Source: Aspergillus flavus
Lineage: Eukaryota > Ascomycota > Eurotiomycetes > Eurotiales > Aspergillaceae
Assembly: GCF_009017415.1 (NCBI RefSeq)
Contig: NC_092406.1
Coordinates: 1,736,001 to 1,800,000, forward strand
Length of the DNA stretch: 64,000 bases
Direction: 5' to 3'
Shown one piece after another: positions 45,873-58,200 of this stretch. Position numbers and translations under genes: made by a program. The notes below the pieces were generated by a model that had not been told where the DNA came from, did no database searches, and saw nothing but the letters and a program-made list of their open reading frames with translations. The first letter of the stretch is position 1. Every line of letters starts with the position of its first letter.

Positions 45873-46823
45873 ATGGCTCCAATCGGAACATCAGCAAAAC
45901 GCGCTCTGACCCCCGGCTTCTACGTCCCAACGGTCGCTTTCTTCGCCGGCCCCGATGAAGATGTCGATGTCTCCACCGTCGAGAAACATGCCGCTTACCT
46001 CGCCCAGTCTGGAATCACCGGTCTAGTCGTACAAGGCAGCAACGGTGAAGCAGTCCACCTAGACAGAGACGAACGGAAGACAATCACAGCAGCTACCCGC
46101 CGGGCATTGGACGCCCATGGCGCCGAGTCGATGCCGGTCATCGTCGGATGTGGTGGCTCGTCCACCCGTGAAACCATTCAATTGTGCAAGGATGCCGGCG
46201 AATCTGGTGGTGACTATGCTTTGGTCTTACCGCCATGCTACTACAAGTCCCTGGTCAGCACCGAAGCCCTCCGCGACCACTTCCGCGCCGTGGCGTCCGC
46301 ATCCCCCGTCCCGGTTTTGATCTACAACTTCCCCGGTGCATCGTCCGGTCTGGACCTCACCTCCGACGACATCCTAGCACTCTCGGAGCACCCGAACATT
46401 GTGGGTGTTAAGCTGACCTGCGGTAACACCGGAAAATTGGCCCGCATTGCCGCCCAGGCCAAACCAGAATTCCTGACGTTCGGTGGGTCGGCAGATTTCA
46501 CACTCCAGACCCTCGTCGCCGGTGGTGCAGGTATCATCGGTGGCCTTGGCAATCTCATCCCTCGGTCGTGCGTCTATGTCATGAAGCTCTACAATGAGGG
46601 CAACGTGAAGGAAGCCCAGGCGGCCCAGGCGGTCGTGGCCCGAGCAGATTGGCACGCAATCAAAGGGGGATTTGTGGCAGTCAAGAGCGCACTCCAGAGC
46701 TATCGGGGATATGGCGCACAGCCGCGCCGGCCGTGCGTAGAGCCGTCGGCCGAGGAGGCGGCGGCTCTGAAGGAAGCATTCAGCGAAGCCGTGGAGCTGG
46801 AGAGACGGCTAGAGAAGGCCTAA
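45873..46823 (+). CDS. Dihydrodipicolinate synthase-family class I aldolase (HOGA/keto-acid aldolase-like)
   Basis: Single-exon gene, 316 residues, with a TIM-barrel DHDPS fold. The Schiff-base lysine is K180 (GVKLTCG) and the catalytic tyrosine is Y151 (LIYNFPG). The pyruvate-binding loop is GSNGEAVHL, as in 4-hydroxy-2-oxoglutarate aldolase, rather than the GTTGE of bacterial DHDPS. Fungi make lysine by the aminoadipate route, so a role in lysine synthesis is unlikely. Candidates are cleavage of hydroxy-keto acids from hydroxyproline, sugar-acid or uronate breakdown to pyruvate plus an aldehyde. No neighbouring catabolic genes are visible, so the substrate stays open. GC at third positions is high, suggesting good expression. 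Confidence 0.9.
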   Translation: MAPIGTSAKRALTPGFYVPTVAFFAGPDEDVDVSTVEKHAAYLAQSGITGLVVQGSNGEAVHLDRDERKTITAATRRALDAHGAESMPVIVGCGGSSTRETIQLCKDAGESGGDYALVLPPCYYKSLVSTEALRDHFRAVASASPVPVLIYNFPGASSGLDLTSDDILALSEHPNIVGVKLTCGNTGKLARIAAQAKPEFLTFGGSADFTLQTLVAGGAGIIGGLGNLIPRSCVYVMKLYNEGNVKEAQAAQAVVARADWHAIKGGFVAVKSALQSYRGYGAQPRRPCVEPSAEEAAALKEAFSEAVELERRLEKA

Positions 46824-49800
46824 CATACTCATGATTCCCATTTATACCATGTAATTACACACTGCATTAAGATACGAAGGCGACGTATTCTATCCATCAA
46901 TTTTCAATTTTAAATCACGGAAACACTTGCAACGAACTAAAGACCAGGGTCCCAAATATCCAAGTACCGGAAGAGCAAACAGATGCACCAGAAGCACTAC
47001 TGACCTCGCGTTCTACTGCTGAACTAGATGTAAGGCAACTTCGTCTAATCACTAAGTATGAGACAGCCCTGATGAAAGCATTATCCTTAATCATGCGCTG
47101 TAAACTAACATCTATGCTGTCTGTCTCCGTTCTACCGGATTATCAGCACGTGAGGAATCAGTGACAAAACCCTAATCGGCCTATAACTACAATATGAATA
47201 TAGGAACAAGTTCGACCATAATATCATGATACCTTTAACATACATATACCTCAAGAGATGTAGACATAGAGCTAAGTGTGCATCATATAACATATGAAAC
47301 TGTGCTAAAAATGTCTGAGCAAACCAGAAAAGATCAAAGGACCACACACTGAGGAAACGTCCCAGAAAAAAAAGTTATCAAACAAAGAGGGGATTGCTTG
47401 AATAGAATTCAACCATTGAGGCCAGCGCGCCAGTCCTCGTTGGCAACAATTCCAATACTGTCCTATGACGTTTCAGATCCTTCTTTCTAGAGGTTTCACA
47501 TGTACATCCACCTGATACGCTTTCTTGGTCCTGAGCTTTTTATCCTGCAAATGTTATCTTCCTGGTATGGATAATTCCCAGAGAATGAGAGGCTCTTACA
47601 TTCATGTTTCAACGGATTCATGCCTTTGTCGGAGCATCTTATGAAACACTTTTGTACTCGACTACTACCGGCCATAATTCAAAGATCACAGGCCTCCTGA
47701 CGAGAAGACACATATTTATACATCACGACCTTCAGTCGGATGGGCGATGGGGAGAGCCGTACCCATAAGACTTATTTAGTTACATCTAAAACCAACTGGC
47801 ACGGCAGTTGCAAACGACATCCCGGTTCCTTGAAGCCAGACAGTTGGGATGATACGGAATGGCGATCGAATATGAACATGCCTAAGCTACAGTTCATCTA
47901 CGAGGTTGTCGAAGAGCGTTCTCGCCGATTCAGGATTTTGTCCTGAATATGGTGGGAATCAGGGTTATGCTAACGGGCCTTGCATCCTGTGCTGTTGTCC
48001 GAAGCAAGGTTCTACCCTTTACCCTTGATTCTTGATCTTCTCAAGTCCCCCAAAGCACCACAGAATGACTAGTCAAACCAAGAACATTATGTAGGCTCAT
48101 CTGCCTAGTCCAATTATCATGACATTCGAACATACAGCGGACGTTGAGGAACTAGTCAACACGCTAGTAACAGGCTAGATGACTTGGGCAACCTTGTACC
48201 ATTTCTCGTTACGATAATATCTTGCCTGAGATTCTTCGAGATAGAAATACTTATATCTGCTGCTATCGGCACCCTAATGACATCGTGATGACACGATACG
48301 TGGGTTTCCAAATAGCGATCCGGAGAAAAGAACCACGGTAGTGTATGACAGCACAAGCCGAACGACGTATATTGAACGGTGCATTCGAATCGCATGGTTT
48401 GCTTTAGGTTTATCTTCTGCCAGGTGTCCGCTAGCAGAGCGTGTCTCATTACTAGAATAAAGGGCTGGGAGGACATTTCTGTCTCTTTTGGGGAATCCAT
48501 CAATGAGTAGAAAGCAGGTATAGAACAAACTAGGTTGCGCTGCTTGGTTGTTATAATATGTCTTTCCGAAAGAGGACGAGGCTGAAATGTAAGCAAAGAC
48601 TATTCCCCTATCCCAGCCCCAAGTGGCTAGGTGCAGTAATTGACTGCGCCATCATTTTGTAGTGTTGCATACTAGGGCTTGTATCCCACTCGACTACAGC
48701 ACGAATCGGGCATTGGTCGCTCTATCACAGGTCGCTTCCAGGGTGTCTGGACTATCTCATGTAGTACGATATCTGATTTTACCATATCCTCTTCACGTAT
48801 TTCTTTCTATAGAAGTGGACATGGAGAGCTTTTCAAGATGTAGGAACTACGTTGAAAGCACTTGACCGCCCTAGAAAGACTAAACCTATATGGAAAGGCG
48901 GCAACTGATCTGTCTATTCGGAACCCCCAACCGTGGAAAAGATATTTGTAACCTGCGTATCGCAACCTTGATATCTCTCCTAAGGATGCCTTATTTTGAT
49001 CTGAAAAAACACATAAATCATGCTTATATAGCAAGTATCTCATGGTAGCTTTTGACCAAAAAATAATCGCTATTCATGACATCCTCGGCCTGAGATTGCA
49101 GCTCTCCTAAAGAGACACAATTCAACGAGACATCGCAGGGAGTGTTCAATTTATTCTGCCAGGAGATATAGTATCCGCTGGTAAGCGGCAAGCAGCGCTC
49201 AGGAACAGGTCAAGTAGAAGGGCCTATGTCAACCACGGTTTACCCTCATATTTGCTATCCCAGCAATGTATAATAACAACCTAGAATTCCAGAATGAGAT
49301 TACCTATTCTCCTCTTCAAAAGGACTACATTTTCCAGAAACCTGAGATCACAAGTAATCATTTCATTAGCAGAAAAACATCCTATATCACTACAAAGAAG
49401 TCTCCACGCCGTCGACATGTAGAAAGTCTCAAACAACATGCAAACCTATGACACCACCATCTATATCATGACTGGCTTTCTGGGCAGTCAAAATGGTCCA
49501 GAGCTGTTTGGTAGGCTGTACAATGGGCAACTTTAGTGCCCTAAGACTGTTACAGAGTTTTTGTCCTGATCTAGGTATAGGGTGTGTTATGGGGGTTTTA
49601 TATAATACATTCGAATAATATCTCTTGTAGAGTTACAAGTGTTGAAAGCTCTGTACTCCTTTCAACCACCATAAATACATACCAGGTATGAATAAATAAC
49701 TAAGATGAAAAAGTGGCATCGGGCCACGTTCCTCCTGACTCTCGAAACAGTTCTTCTCGTCCGCGGTGGCAGCTATTGGGGCTAGGTTTTCGGGTCCCTT

Positions 49801-49918
49801 GCTGTGGAATTATTTAAGGTTGAGGGCTTGCAGGCAGGCTTGTCATCAGTCAATTGAGGTCATGCATGATGTATATTCACTTTAGGTTCCGGGGTGGGAG
49901 GAGTGTGGTAGTGGTTGG

Positions 49919-49964
49919 AATTTATGAATAGTGTACTAGAAAACTAGTACACTATTCATAAATT
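49919..49964. repeat. Perfect 21-bp inverted repeat with a 4-nt loop
   Basis: The left arm 49919-49939 and the right arm 49944-49964 are exact reverse complements, separated by AAAA. The arms include ATGAATAGTGTACTAG on the left. The repeat would form a near-perfect cruciform or RNA hairpin. It could be a small inverted-repeat element, a transcription terminator, or an artefact of assembly. Confidence 0.85.
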
Positions 49965-51380
49965 GACGAGTATTACTCCGTAGCTCCGCTTTTAATGAAC
50001 TATCTCTGAATGATTGTAGGTTGTTCTTCGGCAAAAGCAGAAGGGGTCGATGTCTTTCTCAGAGAGCTGCCGATTGATGATTGCTAATAACTGGAGTTAG
50101 TCAAGTTGCATAAAGCGTGAAGCAAATATAAATCTAGGATTTTGTCAATGTTATACAGCAAGCTTTGCTCAAGAGCCCGTAAAATCGCTCTGTATCGTGT
50201 GTCCATTTGGACAATGTTCCCTAACGTCAATGCATCGGCTAAAGTGCCGATAGTGGAACAATATGTAGTTGTGGATGCGAAACCGGTCTCCACAGAAAGT
50301 GGTTTGTTAAGCATCGCACAGGAATGTCCGATTACCGATGTAGATCTCTCGAGCTTCTTCTCCATACTAGGTAGAAGCGTCGGTGAAAGATATCCTTGGT
50401 TACCGGTCCTAGATTCACTGTAGCTCAGCAGTCCTTGGTTCCGATCAAGTGGAGCACATTTTGTTATAATAGCATATCGCGAATTGTATCTCCAACTCTC
50501 AGACGTGGGTTTTTGACATAGACAAAGTATAGAAGTGAACCGTGCACCGAATTGAGAACCGGCTAACATTCCAACTCCTGGACAAATTCTCCACGGCAAC
50601 ATTGGGAACTGTGGAGACATTAGTAGCAAGAGAACAACCACTCCATCTTAAGAAAGAAACATTGATAGAATCTTGTCCATGAGTTGCTGATTCGACTGTG
50701 AGGCGTGCCATCCTTACGTAGATCTCCATCCTTCGTTCAAGGCGTCAGTCCAAATATGTATCCGACATTAGCATCCTTTCTAGGTATTCGTTAGGTAGTT
50801 TAATTTGTGCTTAGGCCACGAATTGATTCCTGACTCGAGTGCACGAGCGCAAGTTGGTGATTTATTATTAGAAGCTCGCTTGGGTGACTCGGAAAAAAAA
50901 TATGTACTTGATGGTTGACAGCCAGTCAAAGTTGCAAGGGAGGAATGTAAAGTTGCAATGACTGACAATGGAACTGTTCAAATTGCTCTGACTCGTTGGT
51001 AGAGTGGCAATGCAAATGAATAGTATTAATACTAGTCATAAGATTCATTGATCCATGGTTGTGTTGGCGGGTGGGGGTTGGAAGTGGAAGGGTCAGGAAC
51101 GTCTCCACATTTCATTTCGATGTCTGGGGAACAATCAAGTGATCTGTCAATAAAGGAAACTGAAGAACTGTCTCCAAGCGATGTCACTGTAGCAGTAAAA
51201 GTGAGAGAGGGGGATGAAAGCCAGGATAAAGAAAGAGAGGGGGAGGTATCATTCAATTAAAGACTGAATATTCAATAAGTCGAGGATGAAATTGCAGGGG
51301 GATAAATGTTACACTTGTAACTAAATGTAACCTTTAAATACTCTGTTGCCGCAGTGTGACAGGCTACTGGTACGGTTACT

Positions 51381-51404
51381 GCCCCCAACTCTCCTCTTGG
51401 GGGC
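51381..51404. promoter_or_regulatory. GC-rich inverted repeat upstream of nagA
   Basis: GCCCCCAA (51381-51388) and TTGGGGGC (51397-51404) are exact inverted repeats around CTCTCCTC. The match extends outward imperfectly to about 20 bp per arm (GGTACGGTTAC and GTAATGGTAC). It lies 365 bp before the nagA ATG and might bind a dimeric regulator; no known factor is assigned. Confidence 0.4.
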
Positions 51405-51651
51405 GGTAATGGTACGGTACCAGGGAAAATCAACAATGATGCGCAGGTCTAAGCCTCTTTCAGGCGCTCCTTCGGAATCCTGGGACTCATTCTCGAACGT
51501 AGTCTCGATCCCTCTGTTCCCCTGCAGATTCTTGGTGAAATGAGAAGGATGGTGACCGGTATGGTGAATGGAATGCCAACAGAGAAAGGGATCGACATTA
51601 CCAACCCTTGACTGAATCAATCCACTATCGATTATTGTGCCTAGTCTTTAA

Positions 51652-53571
<1,920 letters not shown>

Positions 53572-54400
53572 ACATAGTTGCTCACTTGATTACTCGTGTG
53601 CTTTGGTTCATTGGGTGGCTAAGCATAGCATGGGATGTACATAGCAACAATTCGGATAGCACCCTCTTGTCACGTTTTCAGTGTTACCTATCTAATTTTG
53701 ATTAGCTTCTTACCAGCCACGTGCGATCGAGCAGCTGGTGTGTCTTATCAGATCTTACATTGTGAAACTATTCACGTATGTCTTTGATTCACATATACAT
53801 TTCATGTAGACAGTATTGTAGTACGGTGATTCAAACTTGACATATTACTATATCATATCACTATCAAAGAGAAACAAAGCCCACATCAAACAATGATACC
53901 GGCCAGCTTCTATCAACATGACCACCTTCAACTCAATGGTATACTCCCGCAGCCTACGCAAAGTAGACAAATGTACAATGGCGAACTACATAGTAGATCA
54001 ACGCAAATAGACACCATACTGGACAACCAACGCTCATTCAAAATGGAAATCCACACCATGCACACTCAATCTACATGGATTTTGAGAAACAGCTCTCAAG
54101 TCTATCAAATTCAGTTTCCTATAACCTACGAACGTAGACCTAATGAATCGCCATTATTCCGTCTCACTCCATATGCAAACCAGACTCACAACCATCTATA
54201 TCTGATAAAGGCAACCGTCGGAAGACGTGCCATCGTAGAACTTCCCAAGGATATCATCGATGTGGAGTAGGTAGCTATATAATGCTTATAGGTACCTATA
54301 TATAAATGCTTACCCTACACTATTACATGATGACAAGCAGTATCCCCTTTCTTCTTTGTTGAATACAAGGACATTATGGTCATGATCACCAGTCTCAATT
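53572..54400. other. nagA 3' flank
   Basis: The region is AT-rich. An ATG-started 125-codon open frame (53893-54270) has low-complexity composition and no recognisable domain, and is not called a gene. Confidence 0.4.
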
Positions 54401-54407
54401 GACACTT

Positions 54408-54439
<32 letters not shown>
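54408..54439 (+). repeat. CTA trinucleotide microsatellite
   Basis: Ten and two-thirds perfect CTA units. It marks the start of an A+C-rich tract. Confidence 0.9.
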
Positions 54440-54800
54440 GATAAGGACCCAACAAGAAACCAGGTCTCTACAACACCCCCAAGGTACTACCAATGTCCCC
54501 AACCCCATCCTCAACTTAACTAGTACTTCAGACAAAAACAGCATTCAACCACCAAGGTACATACTTTACCAACATAGCACATCAAACCCCAATAGATAAC
54601 AGACAATCAACCAACCCCCAAGGTACATACTATCCCACATCCATACTACACCAACCCCTAGTAAACGATAGACAATAGACAAAGACAACAACCAACCAAC
54701 AAAACCCCTAACCCACCAATCAACCCTGACCACCCCTCCCACGCCACAACAACCCATCAACCAACCACTACTAGTACACAACAAGCCCCTCACCAGATCT
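54440..54800. other. Strongly A+C-biased tract
   Basis: Over about 360 bp the plus strand is nearly depleted of G and contains many CCAACC, CAACC and ACCCC blocks. The motif CCAAGGTACATACT occurs twice (near 54554 and 54618) and a truncated version, CCCCCAAGGTACTACC, once near 54475. The bias suggests a simple-sequence or skew-generating process rather than coding. Confidence 0.6.
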
Positions 54801-55080
54801 CCACAAGTACCGAAAATCACAGTTCGCAGAACAATCACTGCACATTAGCTACCCACCTAAGCCCATACTGGATTTATACTATGTATGCTACCTAACAATG
54901 GCCTTCTTTGCACTTCCCGAGAGTTCCGCCTAGCAGGCAACAGACATGAATGGCTCAGGATTGTGCAATTCGCTCGCCCCGGAATTTAACCTACGTAAGT
55001 CAACAACGCAAGAGGAAGGCAGAGTTTGACGGTGCAGTGTATTTCAGCTGCCATGTTGCCAGAATGTGTCGTTCTGGGGA

Positions 55081-55200
55081 TATGTATGGAGAGGATGGAG
55101 GGGTGGGGTTGGTGTTTGGCGTTGGGTTGGGTTGGGATCATTATGTTGTGTACTCCGAGTACAGTATGGGTATTGGTGTGTGTGGGGTTGGATTTAAACC
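55081..55200 (+). other. G+T-rich tract with quadruplex potential
   Basis: The G runs are GGGG at 55100-55103, GGGG at 55105-55108, and GGG at 55124-55126, 55129-55131 and 55134-55136. The last three are separated by TT. The tract is the strand-opposite of the A+C-rich tract 400 bp upstream. Confidence 0.5.
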
Positions 55201-58200
55201 TAGGACTACTGGGATTGTCAGGATTATCGTTATGTGCAGATAGAGTCTTGAAGCAATGATTGGCGTGTGCTCGCATAAACTCGTACATCCGGTGCCTGAG
55301 CTTTATGGTTTAGGATTATCTTCCTTGTTATCTTAGTTTGTAGGTTACGGGAAGGCGGTTCGTGCGGTTGGGTATGAATCGATTATCACTATTGTAATTC
55401 GACTCTGGTTTGATTTTACTAGTGTTTTTCTCGGGGTATCAGGACATCTTGGGTAAGGTCACTATTTCATAGATAGAGTGAGTGAGTGATTGATTTGATA
55501 TGATTTGATTTATCGATCGATTTAAATTGTCAGATCCACGAGTAAGAAAAATGATGTCGACGTGCTTTGGGGGGGTCATGTTACACTGCAGGAATTCTTC
55601 TGGCCAAGCAGAACGAAGACCAAAAATGATTTTGATGAACTTGTCGCTTACCTTTTTTCTTTTCTTTTTTTTAGTTTTCGCCACTTGATACGAGTGTGTC
55701 CTTGTTGGGGTGTTATCTTTGCTTTTTTTTTTTTTGGCTTCCCTCTTCTCCTCCAGGGCAGTGTTGATGAGGGGTAATTGCCTTGCGCCGCAGCTTTTGC
55801 CACTCGTCTGGTTGGCGAAGTGGACAGTCCGGCGTCGTCGCGGGAGCTGGACGTATGAGGTTCGTTGATTCAAGGGCGGACTAGACTATGGAAAGTAGGA
55901 GATGGACATGGGTTGGTTTGATTGCTGGCATGCTGGACATGGCATGGCCCAATTAGGCAATGGGATGGTTTTCGTTCGACAGCGCCAGTGGTTAAATGGA
56001 TGACAAATATCCCTACTCACTCTCACTAACTCACTCACTAACTAACTAGTAAGTGAACTACTAAAGTAATTTATTAGCCTCGATAGCTTCGGGCATTGCA
56101 TACTGTTCGGCGACCATGTCTATCCAATCAAATTTAGTCTACACCATGTCTCATGCCTCGTATCTTCAAACGCCCAAACGCCATAGTCGTGGAGTTGGCA
56201 TGCGGTGAGAAGAGAGTTGCTGAGACCGATCAACGGTAAACATAACAGTCTGACAGGTAAATGTTAATGCCCACTTATCTGGTCGCTGGGGGAGTCGGTG
56301 ATATGTGCACGCAGGAGGAACTCAAACTACGCCTCATGGGTTTTGACAGCTGCAGGCTTTTCTCTCTGTCCCGGTGGGAAGATGATCCCTTGAGGATCGA
56401 CGGAATATACTTTTGTCTAGTCTAGTCTTTCTCTGTGTGTATGTTGAGTTTCTGTCTGTATGGCTGTTGTTTAGTGATTGGGGTCTTTCTATATCATACA
56501 CACTGAAAATTCATGCCCTCTCAATCTATACAGCAAAGAAAACCTAGAAGATAAAGCACACCCAAAGAGTAAAACGTAAACAAAAGAGATCTCGGGGGGA
56601 TCCGTAATGGCGGAACGAACCCGCGAAACTTCCTCCCCGGATCGCAATCCACGAACCTCAATCGCGGCCTCCTGTTGGCTCACCTCCACAAGGGTACCGA
56701 TCCTTCTGCCCTGCAAATCAAATCTAGAATCCCAACCACTGGCTCCAGCGGTCAACTCAAGAAAAACCTCATTATAGGACATATTCTTATCAGCATTGTA
56801 TGTACAATCTGACTAACATATTGCAGGCTTCACATAAGCCACAGCGGAATTCCGTTGAAGGCTTGACTTGGCACTTGCATTTCGTCAGAAGTCCGGACTC
56901 GGCATGCTTGTGCAACAGAAAAAAATTGCATTCTCATTGCCCATGGGGGATATGCGAGTCACTGTGTGGAACTTTTTTTTTTTCTTCACTATATTTTATT
57001 TCATGATCGTGATTCAAAACCCGTCATATGACCCCTGTCATATCAAGTGACGGTAAAGCCGATTGCAAGCTAACTGAAATGACCTCATATCCATTTCCCA
57101 ATTGCATAGATGGGGAAAAAATAATTAAAGATCAAAAGAACAATGCACCTAAAATCGGGGAAGCCGAAACTAAGATGACACTGCCATCCATGTGCGAAAC
57201 CGGGGACACTAAGGGAATTGTTAGTGTTAGTGTCAAAAGAGAGAAGGAAAAATAAAAAGTCCCAACCCGAATGTCCCGGTGGGGAATCAGATCTCGGAGA
57301 AGAACGAGAAGAAAAACAAAAGTCCATGCCGTCATCGGGCCCTCAGGAAAAACTTACCTCCTGTGTCAAGTGTCGTCACTGACTGGGCTTTTCCGCGGCC
57401 CGACTTTCCCGTGTAGATTGGACTGTGCCACATGCATTACCGCATCGGGTTACTGCATCCTGATCTATCCACTTTAAGTCACGCTGAGCCACAGACTAAG
57501 TTAGTTAGCGTGCTCTTTTTTTTTTCTTCTGGTTCAGGCCCACTGGTTTAGTTATGTCATAGTTTGGGGGTTCCGATCGGGGTGCCATTGGTTCGATTTT
57601 AGCGTTTTTTTTGTGAAGTTTGGTACGCTTGGTTCGGGGAGATACTAGACTGTGGCTGGTATGATCGGAGTGGACTAAGGTAGGATACGGTTCGCCCTAT
57701 GGTGGATTTGGTCCTATTACTCCTTTGGGCAGGTAGTATTGTTGCAACAGGGTACTCTCGCACTATGTTAGCGGTGGTCTGTGTGGAGAGGGCTTTATTT
57801 GTCTGTTTGTCATGGCGTAGGTATATTGTGGCCCATTTGGTTGAAAGGGACTGATGCTATAGCGCATTCTAGACCGGACTGTAGGATATACCCATGCACA
57901 GTACTAACGGACGTACATATATAGTTAGGAGTAGTAGTTTCAGCTGTCACAAGAAGAAGAAGACATACATATGCATGTACTTCGAGGACCGCGGTGGCAC
58001 ACATCGCCACCTTTTATATTACTTCTGCGGGCACAGAAACCAGGTGTGCCGCGCAGGACGCTTCAGCTCGAGAGAATAATGAGAAGGAGATATTAGGTAC
58101 TCCCTGTCACAGATAGATCAAAACTAGACAGTAGTAGAATCAGAATTATATCCGTTGGGGTAATGTGAGAGATCTCAATCAATTTTCCTCGGAAGCCATT

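Noticed and set aside
50084..50641. 185-codon minus-strand open frame
   Set aside because: No recognisable family. A competing plus-strand frame overlaps it, and there is no supporting promoter or splice pattern. It could be a relic, but there is not enough to call it.
53893..54270. 125-codon open frame after nagA
   Set aside because: Rich in His, Gln, Asn and Thr as expected from the biased local base composition, with no domain.
55100..55136. Telomere-like GGGTT repeats
   Set aside because: Only three GGGTT-like units, and not TTAGGG. The tract is internal and better described as G+T-rich.
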